From contig JAVBKV010000008.1 of assembly GCA_031553885.1 (NCBI GenBank), forward strand, positions 1 to 61,634: DNA of 61,634 bases. Direction: 5' to 3'. How positions within the stretch are numbered: position 1 is the first letter of the stretch; the number at the start of each line of letters is the position of its first letter. The notes below the pieces were generated by a model, which saw only the letters and a list, made by a program, of their open reading frames with translations, was not told where the DNA came from and searched no databases. A program made the translations under genes and the position numbers. This DNA is from JAVBKV01 sp031553885. Its GTDB lineage: Bacteria; Bacteroidota; Bacteroidia; Bacteroidales; Azobacteroidaceae. Shown piece after piece: positions 51,161-60,135 of this stretch.

Positions 51161-51928
51161 ATGAAACATATCGCATCCATACTTTTCGTTCTTTTTGCCT
51201 GTATTCATTGTTCGTATGCGGACAAATGGGACAACCGGACCGGAAAGCTGAAAGGAAAAAAAATACTGGTTTTTACCAAAAACGGGAAAGGTTTTGTCCA
51301 CGATAATATTCCGGCCAGTATCGATATGTTTTTCAAGATAGCTAAAACAGAAGGGTTTGTGGTAGATACTACCACAAATTCTTCTGTTTTCGTTTCTGCA
51401 TCGTTGAGTCAATATGATGCGGTTATTTTCTCCAATACCAATAATCAGGTCTTCGAAAATCAAAAAGAAAAAGATGGTTTTGTACGGTTTATCCGTTCGG
51501 GAAAAGGATTCATGGGAATTCACTCCGCTTGTGGAACCGAACGGGAATGGAACTGGTTCAAACAAATGCTGGGTGCTACTTTTGATTTTCACCCTCCTTT
51601 CCAGCAATTTTTTGTCAACAGGATTGATTCACTTCATCCTTCTACTTCATCTCTTCCTTCAACCTGGGAAGTAAAAGACGAACTCTATTTTATGAAAGAG
51701 ATGAATCCGGAAATCCGCATCTTGATGGTTTCCGATTTTTCCCTGCCGGATTTTCATTCCTCCAAACCCTTACCTGAAACTTTCGGGAACGTTTTTCCCT
51801 GTGTCTGGTGCAATGAATTTGACGGAGGACGGCAGTGGTTCACAGCTCTTGGACATGATAAATCAGACTACAACAACCCGTTGTTTATAAATCACATAAT
51901 GGGTGGTTTGAAATGGATTGTCCGGTAA
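51161..51928 (+). CDS. Exported ThuA-domain protein
   Basis: This 255-residue protein has a signal peptide (1-20, ending CSYA) and a ThuA domain: ILVFTKNGKGFVHDNIPASI near residue 33, AVIFSNTNNQVF, GFMGIHSACGTE (the glutamine amidotransferase-like loop, with Cys126 in the nucleophile-elbow region), and WFTALGHDKSDY near the end. ThuA proteins act on trehalose-like and related disaccharides in other species. Here the partner is the Gfo/Idh-like lipoprotein. The two probably act together on a glycoside in the periplasm. Confidence 0.85.
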   Translation: MKHIASILFVLFACIHCSYADKWDNRTGKLKGKKILVFTKNGKGFVHDNIPASIDMFFKIAKTEGFVVDTTTNSSVFVSASLSQYDAVIFSNTNNQVFENQKEKDGFVRFIRSGKGFMGIHSACGTEREWNWFKQMLGATFDFHPPFQQFFVNRIDSLHPSTSSLPSTWEVKDELYFMKEMNPEIRILMVSDFSLPDFHSSKPLPETFGNVFPCVWCNEFDGGRQWFTALGHDKSDYNNPLFINHIMGGLKWIVR

Positions 51929-51932
51929 TTTA

Positions 51933-52397
51933 TTAAGAAATATCCTGTAATAATTCCAACATACTTTTCTTGCGGAGAGGATGAATGAGATCCGGAGCGA
52001 TTTCAGCCAAAGGCTCCAGTACAAAACGACGCTTATGAAAAAGCGGGTGGGGGACCTGAAGGTTTTCCGATTCAACAATCAGGTTGTCGTAAAGAATAAT
52101 ATCGATATCGATCAGGCGGTCCTGGTAAGACATTCCGGACTTCTGTGTCCTTCCCATTTCTATTTCGATACCCTGTGTTTCGGATAACACCTGATATGGA
52201 GTCAGAGAAGTTTTTATCATAACAACCTGATTCAAAAAAGAATGAGTCGATTCAAAGCCCCATGGTTCGGTTTCAATTACAGAAGAAACAGCCGAAAGAA
52301 ATCCAATTCTTTCGGCTATCTGTTGTCTGGCCTGTTCCAGGTTTTTCTCCTTGTGGCCGAGATTCGTTCCCAAAGCAAGAAAAACGGTGTGTTTCAT
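51933..52397 (-). CDS. folK: HPPK, folate pterin pyrophosphokinase
   Basis: This 154-residue enzyme transfers pyrophosphate from ATP to 6-hydroxymethyl-dihydropterin in folate synthesis. Signatures are LALGTNLGHKEKNL at residue 6 and the ATP/Mg motif YQDRLIDIDIILYDN (DxD at the metal site), followed by VPHPLFHKRRFVLEPLAEIAP. It overlaps queA by one base (ATGA) and is the last gene of the cluster from ftsX. Confidence 0.93.
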   Translation of the reverse strand: MKHTVFLALGTNLGHKEKNLEQARQQIAERIGFLSAVSSVIETEPWGFESTHSFLNQVVMIKTSLTPYQVLSETQGIEIEMGRTQKSGMSYQDRLIDIDIILYDNLIVESENLQVPHPLFHKRRFVLEPLAEIAPDLIHPLRKKSMLELLQDIS

Positions 52398-53446
52398 CAG
52401 AGAATCAGCATGGCGTCTCCGTAGGCTCCAAAGCGATATTTATCTTTGATCGCCTGTTGGTAAATATCCATAATCATATCATAATCACCAAAAGCTGCAG
52501 TTTGCATCAGCATGGTAGAAAGTGGCATGTGAAAATTGGTAATCAGGGACGTGGCTACCGAAAAATCATAAGGAGGAAAGATAAATTTATTGGTCCATCC
52601 GTCGAATTCTTTTAAGTAACCCTGGGTCGTAACTGTACTTTCTACGGCCCGCATGACAGAGGTACCCACAGCACAAACCTGTTTATTCCGGTCTTTGGCC
52701 TGATTGACAATCCGTACAGCTTCTGCACCGATAAAGGCTTGTTCGGAATCCATTTTATGCTTAGTCAGGTCTTCTACATCAATTTCCCTGAAATTACCCA
52801 GTCCGGAGTGAATCGTAATAAATGCAAATTCACAACCTTTAATCTCCAGGCGTTTCATAAGTTCACGGCTAAAATGCAATCCTGCTGCCGGAGCGATTAC
52901 CGCACCTTCATATTTAGCATAAATAGTTTGATACCGCTCAGCATCTTCCGGAATTACTGTCCGTTCAATATACTTGGGTATAGGTGTTTCTCCCAGGGCA
53001 TATAATGCTTTTTTGAATTCTTCGTGCGGGCCATCGTACAAAAAACGCAGGGTACGCCCACGAGAAGTCGTATTATCGATAACTTCAGCCACCATGGAAT
53101 CATCTTCTCCGAAATAAAGTTTATTCCCGATCCGGATTTTGCGTGCCGGATCAACCAGAACATCCCATAAACGTAATTCCTCGTTCAGTTCACGAAGCAG
53201 AAAAACCTCTATTTTAGCTCCGGTTTTTTCCTTGTTCCCGTATAAACGGGCGGGAAAAACCTGCGTGTCGTTAAAGATAAAAATATCTTTATCCGAGAAA
53301 TAATTGAGGATATCCTTGAACACCTTATGTTCCACTTTTCCCGTTTTGCGATGTACTACCATCATCCGGGATTCATCCCTGTTTTTTTCCGGATGAAGTG
53401 CTACCAGTTCCTGAGGAAGATTGAACTTGAATTTGGATAGTTTCAT
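52397..53446 (-). CDS. queA: QueA, tRNA preQ1(34) SAM ribosyltransferase-isomerase
   Basis: This 349-residue enzyme transfers and isomerises the ribosyl group of SAM onto preQ1 at the tRNA wobble position in queuosine synthesis. It shows FNFNLPQELVALHPEK-like N-terminal residues (KFNLPQELVALHPEKNRDES), DTQVFPARLYG, APAAGLHFSRELM, THSGLGNFREI-like IHSGLGNFREI, and TNFHMPLSTMLM near the end. No preQ1 riboswitch was seen upstream of the operon. It follows truB by 26 bases. Confidence 0.95.
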   Translation of the reverse strand: MKLSKFKFNLPQELVALHPEKNRDESRMMVVHRKTGKVEHKVFKDILNYFSDKDIFIFNDTQVFPARLYGNKEKTGAKIEVFLLRELNEELRLWDVLVDPARKIRIGNKLYFGEDDSMVAEVIDNTTSRGRTLRFLYDGPHEEFKKALYALGETPIPKYIERTVIPEDAERYQTIYAKYEGAVIAPAAGLHFSRELMKRLEIKGCEFAFITIHSGLGNFREIDVEDLTKHKMDSEQAFIGAEAVRIVNQAKDRNKQVCAVGTSVMRAVESTVTTQGYLKEFDGWTNKFIFPPYDFSVATSLITNFHMPLSTMLMQTAAFGDYDMIMDIYQQAIKDKYRFGAYGDAMLIL

Positions 53447-53471
53447 GTTAAATTTATGTTTTTATTGATGA

Positions 53472-54164
53472 TTATTCTGCATTTCCTAACCACTCATCCG
53501 GGTTTTCAATATCGAAACACTTTTCCAGTGTTATATCCCCGATACGTGTTCGTTGCAGAGCGGTCAGGTGCGCTCCCGACTGAAGCGCTTGTCCGATGTC
53601 ACGGGCCAATGCCCGGATGTATGTACCCTTGCTGCACACTACCCGGATCCTGATTTCCTGAGGCTGGCAGGACAAGAGTTCAATTTCATCTATTACCAAC
53701 AGCTTGGGTTTCAATTCCACTTCAATTCCTTTTCTGGCCAGTTCGTAAGCCCGGTCTCCATTGATTTTACAGGCCGAAAATACAGGAGGAATCTGCTCGA
53801 TACTACCTACAAAGCGGGGTAAAATTTCTTCCACCAGTGATTGCGTAATGTGTTCGGTCTCATAGGTTGCGTCCACCTGGGTCTCCAGATCGAAAGAGGG
53901 AGTCGTTGCTCCCAACCGCAGGGTTGCAATGTATTCTTTATCCTGATACTGGAATTCTTCTATCCGTTTTGTCGCTTTCCCGGTACAGACAATCATTACT
54001 CCGGTAGCTAAAGGATCCAAGGTTCCTGCATGTCCCACTTTAATTTTCTTTACCTTAAGGTGCCGGGAAATTTTATACCTTGCTCTGGCTACCAGGTCGA
54101 ACGAAGTCCAGAGCAACGGCTTGTTGAAATACAAGATTTCCCCTTCCTGAAAATTTCTCTGCAT
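53472..54164 (-). CDS. truB: tRNA pseudouridine(55) synthase
   Basis: This 230-residue enzyme makes pseudouridine 55 in the T loop of tRNAs. The conserved KKIKVGHAGTLDPLATGVMIV carries the catalytic Asp in the GTLDPLATG loop. CSKGTYIRALARDIGQAL is the second TruB signature. The C-terminal PUA domain seen in many TruB proteins is missing, as is usual in Bacteroidota. Confidence 0.94.
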   Translation of the reverse strand: MQRNFQEGEILYFNKPLLWTSFDLVARARYKISRHLKVKKIKVGHAGTLDPLATGVMIVCTGKATKRIEEFQYQDKEYIATLRLGATTPSFDLETQVDATYETEHITQSLVEEILPRFVGSIEQIPPVFSACKINGDRAYELARKGIEVELKPKLLVIDEIELLSCQPQEIRIRVVCSKGTYIRALARDIGQALQSGAHLTALQRTRIGDITLEKCFDIENPDEWLGNAE

Positions 54165-54170
54165 ATCTTT

Positions 54171-54974
54171 TTAAATAATGCTTAAGTCGTATCCAAGCAG
54201 AATTAAAACAAGTAAAGTACCTCCTAAAATAATCCGGTAGTAACCAAATGCCTTAAAGCCATATTTAGTAATAAAACCGATGAAAAACTTAATCGCTAAA
54301 ACGGCTACAACAAACGCAACAATATTACTAACGATGAGGATATCTATATTATCCGCCAGAACAGCCTGTCCTTCGGGATTCATAATCAACTTCAGCAACT
54401 TGTAAGCCGAAGCGGCAAACATGGTAGGAACAGCTAAGAAAAAAGAAAATTCCGCCGCATTTTTTCGTGTCATTTTCTGGGTCAACCCACCCACAATCGT
54501 TGCCATCGAACGGGAAACTCCCGGAATCATGGCGATGCATTGAGCCAGCCCGATTATCAGTGCTTTCTTCGGGGTAACAGTCTGGTCCTCCGACGGTTTA
54601 TTAAACCATTTATCGACAAAAAGCATTAAAATACCGCCTAATATCAACATGACGGCCACGACAGTAACACTTTCCATCAATTCATCGATCTTATCATTGA
54701 ATAAAAGTCCGAAAATACCTGCCGGAATAAAAGCAATCAGTAGTTTCCAATAAAAATCGAAACTCTGAAAAAAACGCTTGTAGTATAGCACTATAACCGA
54801 AAGAATAGCTCCAAACTGGATAATAACGGTAAATGCTTTGACAAAATCCGTACTGGCAACGTTTAATAATTTCTGGGCGATAATCATGTGCCCGGTTGAA
54901 GAAATGGGGAGAAACTCCGTCAAACCTTCCACGATAGCAATCAAAATCGCCTGCAACCACGACATTTCTTCCAT
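54171..54974 (-). CDS. uppP: Undecaprenyl-diphosphatase
   Basis: This 267-residue membrane protein of the UppP/BacA family removes a phosphate from undecaprenyl diphosphate to recycle the cell-wall lipid carrier. It shows the motifs EGLTEFLPISSTGHMI (residues 15-30) and IPGVSRSMATIVGG with the catalytic Arg/Ser. About eight helices are visible. It begins 3 bases after DUF3098 stops. Overproduction gives bacitracin resistance in other species. Confidence 0.94.
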   Translation of the reverse strand: MEEMSWLQAILIAIVEGLTEFLPISSTGHMIIAQKLLNVASTDFVKAFTVIIQFGAILSVIVLYYKRFFQSFDFYWKLLIAFIPAGIFGLLFNDKIDELMESVTVVAVMLILGGILMLFVDKWFNKPSEDQTVTPKKALIIGLAQCIAMIPGVSRSMATIVGGLTQKMTRKNAAEFSFFLAVPTMFAASAYKLLKLIMNPEGQAVLADNIDILIVSNIVAFVVAVLAIKFFIGFITKYGFKAFGYYRIILGGTLLVLILLGYDLSII

Positions 54975-54976
54975 CT

Positions 54977-55228
54977 TTATTGATTCAGTGTTTGGTCTTC
55001 TTTATCCTTACTTTTTTTAAGAATAGCAACGATAACCAACAAAAATCCCGCCATCGTCACGATGGGAGCGATCACAATACGCCGGGTATCAAAAATGCGC
55101 GGGTCAAAGCCGGTTTCTTCGGTTGTTTTACCTCCTGACATCAACCAAAAGCCTATAATAACAATTGCCACAGAAATGGCTAAAATAATAAAATTCTCTT
55201 TGCCGAATGCAAATTTTTTCTTGTCCAT
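54977..55228 (-). CDS. DUF3098 small membrane protein
   Basis: This 83-residue protein has an N-terminal KKKFAFGKENFIILAISVAIVIIGFWLM helix start and a second helix (about 50-70), with MSGGKTTE and FDPRIFDTRRIVIAP between. That is the DUF3098 pattern, found almost always between ftsX and uppP in Bacteroidota. Its function is unknown. The conserved location suggests a role in cell-envelope synthesis or division. Confidence 0.88.
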   Translation of the reverse strand: MDKKKFAFGKENFIILAISVAIVIIGFWLMSGGKTTEETGFDPRIFDTRRIVIAPIVTMAGFLLVIVAILKKSKDKEDQTLNQ

Positions 55229-55253
55229 TTATATTTAAATTAAAATGTTGTAA

Positions 55254-56135
55254 TCAAATATAATACAAATCGTCTCCCCGCATTCTCAGGTATTTGTTTA
55301 CGGCAAAATAAGTCGCCGTCACAGATATGAGAATACCCAGGACAATGACGCTTCCAAAAACAATACAAAGGGTTTGTAAATCGATGAGAGCCATAAGGCC
55401 GGTAATGTCGTTGGAAGCATAATGAATCAGCCACCAGATCATACCGATGGCTACCAGGGCAGCAATAATCCCTGAAACAATATGAGCCCGGATGAATGGT
55501 TTCCGTATGAATCCATTTGTAGCACCCACCAACTTCATGGTATGTATCAGGAAACGTTTGGAATAAATCATCAGCCGGATGGTATTGTTGATCAATGCAA
55601 AAGAAATAAGCAACAATAAAATAGCCAATCCGAAAATAATGAAATTGACTTTTTTCATGTTGTCATTGACAATTTGCACCAGTTCCTTTCGGAATTCAAT
55701 GTTTTTTATATTGGTCGATAACGATTTTACCTTTTTCTGAATGGATGCAATACTATCGTTATTGGCATATTCGGAATGCACCTTTACTTCGATCAAGGCA
55801 GGGAGAGGATTATACCCTAAAAATTCCACGGGATCCTGTCCGAGGTCGGCTTCCAACTGCTTAGCTGCATCTTCTTTTGAAATATAATTCGTAGACTTAA
55901 CAAAAACAATTGTATTTATCTGTTTTTGTAACCGCTGTATCTGCGTCTCACTCATTTCATCGTCCAGCACAACATCAAATGTGATGTTTTCCTTTACATA
56001 CACAGATAGATTTTTTGCGACTAACGATAACAAAACGATAACTCCCAACAGAAAGAGAACTAAGGAAATACTGATAGTAGCCGTTACCCTGGAGTTAAAA
56101 AAAGTAGAAGAAGTTATTGTTTTTTTACCTTTCAT
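55254..56135 (-). CDS. ftsX: FtsX-like permease subunit of the cell-division ABC complex
   Basis: This 293-residue protein has the FtsX layout: an N-terminal cytoplasmic part, helix 1 (about residues 18-42), an extracellular domain rich in Asp/Glu (about 45-160), then three further helices. The conserved ending AVNKYLRMRGDDLYYI is like other Bacteroidota FtsX proteins. With FtsE it regulates cell-wall hydrolases at the septum. ftsE is not next to it here. It is the first gene of the cluster ending at folK. Confidence 0.9.
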   Translation of the reverse strand: MKGKKTITSSTFFNSRVTATISISLVLFLLGVIVLLSLVAKNLSVYVKENITFDVVLDDEMSETQIQRLQKQINTIVFVKSTNYISKEDAAKQLEADLGQDPVEFLGYNPLPALIEVKVHSEYANNDSIASIQKKVKSLSTNIKNIEFRKELVQIVNDNMKKVNFIIFGLAILLLLISFALINNTIRLMIYSKRFLIHTMKLVGATNGFIRKPFIRAHIVSGIIAALVAIGMIWWLIHYASNDITGLMALIDLQTLCIVFGSVIVLGILISVTATYFAVNKYLRMRGDDLYYI

Positions 56136-56250
56136 TACCTGATCCTGTTATTTTACCATTAGAATGTAAAATGCCTAAATTCGCCGCAAAATAACAAATT
56201 AATTATGAAAGTTGATGTGATTTATTTTTTTTTAACAATTTAAATCCATC

Positions 56251-56294
56251 CGTAAATGACATGATTGTAAACCTGTACGTTCATGTCATTTACG
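56251..56294. repeat. 14-bp perfect inverted repeat after miaB
   Basis: CGTAAATGACATGA (56251-56264) and its complement (56281-56294) enclose a 16-base loop. It begins 11 bases after the miaB stop (minus strand), but no T-run follows on the minus strand, so it is not a typical terminator. It may be a recombination, protein-binding or RNA-stability element. Confidence 0.6.
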
Positions 56295-56304
56295 AAATAG
56301 CTGT

Positions 56305-57669
56305 TCAGACCGGTGTCCCAAATAAGGTTGCAGATGAAGCATCCGTTATTTTTACCATTACTTTATCTCCGACCCGGTAACCGGATTTGTCGAATATAAC
56401 GACTTTATTCTGAGGAGTCCGACCGAAAAGTTGTTCCCTGGAACGCTTGGAAAATCCTTCGACCAGTACTTCGGCCACTTGTCCGATGTCTTTTTTATTT
56501 TGCATGAGAGAAAGTTCCAGTTGCAAGGCAATGATTTCTTCCAGTCTCCTGACTTTTTCTTCTTCGGGAACATCATCCGTCAGATGCTTGGAAGCATAGG
56601 TTCCCGGTCGTTCCGAATATTTGAACATGAATGCAGCATCAAATCCGACCTCTCTCATCAGGGAGAGAGTTTCCCGGTGATCTTCTTCTGTTTCGGAATG
56701 AAATCCGCAGAACAAATCGGTTGAAATGGAAGCATCGGGAATGATCCGGCGGATCGCAGCGATACGTTCCAGGTAATCTTCCCTGGTATATTTCCGGTTC
56801 ATGGCTTTCAGGATCCGGGAACTGCCCGATTGGGCCGGCAGGTGTATCTGGTTGCAGATGTTATCATGACGGGCAATGGTCATCAGGGTCTCATCGCTCA
56901 TATCCTTGGGATGGGAGGTGGTAAAACGGATTCTCATTCCGGGAGCTTCCTCCGCTACCATGGTCAGCAAGGCCGGAAAATCGATCTTTTCCTCTCCATC
57001 TGTATAGAGGTAAGAGTTGACGTTTTGTCCGAGCAGGGTAACTTCCTTGTATCCCTGTTCCCTCAGTACCCTTAATTCGTTCAGGATGCTTTGAGGCTCC
57101 CGGCTTCTTTCCCGTCCCCGGGTATAAGGAACAATGCAATACGTACAAAAATTATTACATCCCCGCATAATCGATATGAAACCGGATATCTTAACACCGG
57201 TAATTTTTAACGGGATAACGTCTTTGTAAGTTTCGGTCGTGGAAAGTTCGACATTGATTGCTTTTTCTCCTTTTTCCACAGCTCCGATCAGGTGAGGTAA
57301 ATCCAGGTAAGAATCCGGACCGACAACCAGATCAGCATGATGAAAACTGATCAACTCATCTTTGACCCGCTCTGCCATACATCCCAATACACCTACGATC
57401 AGGCCTTTTTTCTTTTTCTTAAGGGACTGGAAATACTGCAACCGGGAGATCACTTTCTGCTCGGCATTGTCCCGGATCGAACAGGTATTCACTAAAATCG
57501 TGTCGGCTTCCCGAATGTTGGTTGTGGATTCGAATCCATCCATTTGCATGATGGAAGCGACCACTTCACTATCGGCAACATTCATTTGACAGCCATAAGT
57601 CTCAATAAATAATTTTTTAATTTTGTCATTAGTCACAGATTTAAAGTCTGTTTCTACTTCTTTTTTCAT
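56305..57669 (-). CDS. miaB: tRNA-2-methylthio-N6-dimethylallyladenosine synthase
   Basis: This 454-residue radical SAM methylthiotransferase adds a methylthio group to i6A37 of tRNAs. The N-terminal MTTase domain has Cys in ETYGCQMNV, NTCSIRD and LGCMAERV (three ligands of the auxiliary cluster). The radical SAM motif is GCNNFCTYCIVPYTRGRERSR. The C-terminal TRAM domain (about 385-454) binds RNA. The length is normal. It is separated by 169 bases from ftsX and is its own unit. Confidence 0.95.
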   Translation of the reverse strand: MKKEVETDFKSVTNDKIKKLFIETYGCQMNVADSEVVASIMQMDGFESTTNIREADTILVNTCSIRDNAEQKVISRLQYFQSLKKKKKGLIVGVLGCMAERVKDELISFHHADLVVGPDSYLDLPHLIGAVEKGEKAINVELSTTETYKDVIPLKITGVKISGFISIMRGCNNFCTYCIVPYTRGRERSREPQSILNELRVLREQGYKEVTLLGQNVNSYLYTDGEEKIDFPALLTMVAEEAPGMRIRFTTSHPKDMSDETLMTIARHDNICNQIHLPAQSGSSRILKAMNRKYTREDYLERIAAIRRIIPDASISTDLFCGFHSETEEDHRETLSLMREVGFDAAFMFKYSERPGTYASKHLTDDVPEEEKVRRLEEIIALQLELSLMQNKKDIGQVAEVLVEGFSKRSREQLFGRTPQNKVVIFDKSGYRVGDKVMVKITDASSATLFGTPV

Positions 57670-57738
57670 TTTCTACCCTTGTTTTTTATTAATAATTTAT
57701 TATTTAACGTCTTTTAACGAATAATTGATTGTAAATTA

Positions 57739-57855
57739 TTTGCCAGTTAAAAAAATGTCTCTACCTTTGTTCGTGAAAAACGTAAAATTTTTTCATAGTT
57801 AAGGTTTTGGTTAAATGGGTTAGGGGTGGCTGCGAAGTCATCCCTAATATTTTTT
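57739..57855 (+). ncRNA. Candidate small RNA with a canonical promoter and terminator
   Basis: A canonical promoter, TTTG (57739-57742), 19 bases and TACCTTTG (57762-57769), is followed by a hairpin with 11 pairs (TTAGGGGTGGC at 57820-57830 with GTCATCCCTAA at 57837-57847) and T-rich TATTTTTT. The transcript would be about 57775-57855, roughly 80 nt. No ORF fits: no ATG lies within it. A second, weaker hairpin (GTGAAAAA with TTTTTTCAT) lies near its 5' end. The 57923 gene has its own -7 element. Shared words with the 27.1-kb candidate include TTTTTCAT and TTAAGGTT. Confidence 0.62.
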
Positions 57856-57863
57856 AAATCGTT

Positions 57864-57899
57864 TTTGTATTGTATATTCATAATTTGTGCCTATATTTG
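57864..57899 (+). promoter_or_regulatory. Promoter of the 57923 gene
   Basis: TATATTTG (57892-57899) matches TAnnTTTG 23 bases before the ATG. A TTTG at 57864-57867 lies 24 bases upstream, slightly far from ideal. Confidence 0.5.
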
Positions 57900-57922
57900 A
57901 ACGGCAAAAATAGTTATATTTT

Positions 57923-58318
57923 ATGAAAAATTTATCGGATTATATTCCTTTAATAATAATTATAGCCTCCTTTATTTTTTCTGCGATAACGAATTCAAAG
58001 AAAAAAGGAAAGAAAGTTACTGAAAAAACACTGCTTCCCGGAGAGAGTAGCCGGCAGAACCCTCCACAGGAAACCAGCAGTCCGGTTTTTGCTCCGGTAG
58101 AAAAACTACAACCCAACAAGAAAAAAATACAACAATTACTATCCGAACAAACCAGGCAGCCCATTGAAAAGAAGCAGGAAACACCTCTATCCAAAACAGA
58201 TTCTCTCCTAGTCGAGATCATGGAAGAACCGAACCTATTGCAGTTGGATATTTCCGACAGAGAAGAGTTGAAACGGGCTGTCATTTATTCCGAGATACTT
58301 CAGCGAAAAGAATATTGA
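57923..58318 (+). CDS. Conserved small membrane protein, function unknown
   Basis: This 131-residue protein has one N-terminal hydrophobic helix (about residues 7-23), followed by a lysine-rich and then a low-complexity polar region. The compact C-terminus reads ELKRAVIYSEILQRKEY. I recall this C-terminal pattern in many Bacteroidota hypothetical proteins, where it may be a short interaction motif, but I cannot name a domain. The N-terminal helix suggests inner-membrane anchoring with a cytoplasmic tail. It is monocistronic; the CoA-transferase gene 115 bases downstream has its own promoter. Confidence 0.6.
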   Translation: MKNLSDYIPLIIIIASFIFSAITNSKKKGKKVTEKTLLPGESSRQNPPQETSSPVFAPVEKLQPNKKKIQQLLSEQTRQPIEKKQETPLSKTDSLLVEIMEEPNLLQLDISDREELKRAVIYSEILQRKEY

Positions 58319-58342
58319 CACCGTAGTAATTCCTTGCGTTTC

Positions 58343-58375
58343 GTTGTAAAAGTACAAGATAAAGTACTACCTTTG
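58343..58375 (+). promoter_or_regulatory. Promoter of the CoA-transferase gene
   Basis: GTTG (58343-58346, near TTTG), a 21-base spacer and TACCTTTG (58368-58375), identical to the -7 of the tRNA and of the 57.8-kb RNA. The predicted start is near 58382, about 50 bases before the ATG at 58434. Confidence 0.6.
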
Positions 58376-58433
58376 CGGGCAAAATAAAAAATGCCGATTG
58401 AAATATTAATATCTTTAATTATATACAGTAATC

Positions 58434-59927
58434 ATGAGTTATAAATTTATTACTGCCGATGAAGCTGCCTGTATTATTCAGAATAATGATGTAATAGGCT
58501 TCAGCGGTTTTACTGCGGCCGGATGCCCGAAGGCCGTAACCGGAGCATTAGCTCAACGAGCAGAAGCCGAGCATGCCAAGGGTAATCCTTTCAAAGTAGG
58601 TTTATTTACCGGAGCATCTACCGGAGACTCCATCGATGGAGTGTTGGCGCGTGCACATGCCGTTAAATTCCGCTCTCCCTATCAATCCAATAAGGATATG
58701 CGATCCGAATTGAATGCTCAGGGAGCTCATTACTTTGATCTTCATCTTTCTGAATTAGCTCAATACCTGCGCTACGGATTTTTGCCCAAACCGGATGTTG
58801 CCATCCTGGAAGCGTGTGACATCAACGAAAAAGGAGAAATAATACTTACCTCCGGAGTGGGTATCGCACCTACCGTAGCTCGTCTGGCAGATAAAATTAT
58901 CATCGAGTTGAACCACTATCATCCGAAAGGATTAGCGGGGATGCATGATATATATGAACCCGCAGACCCACCTGTCCGCAGGGAAATTCCGGTTTATTCA
59001 CCCAGCGACCGGATCGGGGTACCTTATATAAAAATAGATCCGAAAAAAGTAGTTGGTATCGTAGAAACCAATCTTCCGAATGAAGTAGGAGAGTTCTCTC
59101 CCACAGACGAAATTACGGATCAGATTGGGAAGAATGTTGCGGATTTTCTAACCAAAGAAATTAAATCCGGTCGTATTCCGGCATCTTTCCTTCCTGTACA
59201 ATCAGGGGTGGGTAATGTTGCGAATGCGGTTCTGGGAGCTATGGGGCTGAATAAAGAGATCCCTGCATTCGAAATTTACACGGAGGTTATACAAGATGCC
59301 GTTATCGGTTTAATGAAAGAAGGACGGGTTAAATTTGCCAGTGGCTGTTCGCTGACCGTAAGTACTCCTGCATTGGAAGACATGTATGCAAACCTCGATT
59401 TCTTCAAACAAAAAATATTACTTCGTCCTCAGGAAATTTCCAATAATCCGGAAGTTGTACGCCGACTGGGACTGATCTCAATTAACACGGCCCTGGAGGC
59501 TGATATTTTCGGGAACATCAATTCCACACACGTTACAGGCTCTAAAATGATGAATGGCATCGGTGGATCGGGAGATTTCTGCAGGAATGCTTACCTGTCT
59601 ATCTTTACGACTCCTGCCACTGCTAAAGGAGGTAAAATCAGCGCCATCGTGCCGATGGTTTCCCACATGGATCACAGCGAGCACTCTGTAAAGATCCTGA
59701 TCACCGAATACGGGGTTGCAGACCTGAGGGGCTTATCTCCGGTTCAACGTGCAGAATCGATTATTAAAAATTGCGTAGGTCCGGAGTATAAAACTTTACT
59801 GACCGAATACCTGAAACTCGGCGTAAAAGGACACACTTCCCAACACCTGGAGGCTTGTTTTGCATTGCACAATGCTTTCATTAAAACAGGTGATATGCGG
59901 AATGTAGACTGGAGTGTATATAAATAA
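58434..59927 (+). CDS. Acetyl-CoA hydrolase/succinate CoA-transferase
   Basis: This 497-residue enzyme belongs to the class I CoA-transferase family that moves CoA between succinate, acetate and propionate (Cat1/AarC/YgfH group). QSGVGNVANAVLGAM (residues 257-270) and the catalytic Glu284 in IYTEVIQD are visible. GIGGSGDFCRNAYLS and EYGVADLRGLSPVQRAESII are further family signatures. Length and motifs match succinate CoA-transferases. In a propionate- or acetate-forming gut anaerobe it would connect the succinate pathway with CoA esters and possibly the Na+ decarboxylase encoded at 18.7-20.2 kb. Confidence 0.92.
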   Translation: MSYKFITADEAACIIQNNDVIGFSGFTAAGCPKAVTGALAQRAEAEHAKGNPFKVGLFTGASTGDSIDGVLARAHAVKFRSPYQSNKDMRSELNAQGAHYFDLHLSELAQYLRYGFLPKPDVAILEACDINEKGEIILTSGVGIAPTVARLADKIIIELNHYHPKGLAGMHDIYEPADPPVRREIPVYSPSDRIGVPYIKIDPKKVVGIVETNLPNEVGEFSPTDEITDQIGKNVADFLTKEIKSGRIPASFLPVQSGVGNVANAVLGAMGLNKEIPAFEIYTEVIQDAVIGLMKEGRVKFASGCSLTVSTPALEDMYANLDFFKQKILLRPQEISNNPEVVRRLGLISINTALEADIFGNINSTHVTGSKMMNGIGGSGDFCRNAYLSIFTTPATAKGGKISAIVPMVSHMDHSEHSVKILITEYGVADLRGLSPVQRAESIIKNCVGPEYKTLLTEYLKLGVKGHTSQHLEACFALHNAFIKTGDMRNVDWSVYK

Positions 59928-59957
59928 ACAACATTTATAAGATCGGCATCCACTAAG

Positions 59958-60015
59958 CGGCCTCAAAAGATTATCATTTTAGGATTAATTCCCGGATGAT
60001 GGTTTTTTGAGGCCG
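59958..60015 (+). terminator. Intrinsic terminator of the CoA-transferase gene
   Basis: CGGCCTCAAAA (59958-59968) pairs perfectly with TTTTGAGGCCG (60005-60015), 11 bp, followed by TTTTTTGC. The 36-base loop contains further short pairing (ATTATCAT/ATGATGG). Confidence 0.8.
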
Positions 60016-60135
60016 TTTTTTGCAAATACTCCATGTTAATGCTAAGAATAGTCAAAACCAAAACTTTTTTACTTGTTTTCTGTTGTCAAATTATCCTATT
60101 TATTTAATTATAAACAAATTAAAACTTAATGTATT

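Noticed and set aside
53447..56200. Possible riboswitch upstream of queA or mntH
   Set aside because: I looked for a preQ1-type pseudoknot before queA and the cluster, and for a Mn-type element before mntH (34055-34124). No matching conserved core was seen.
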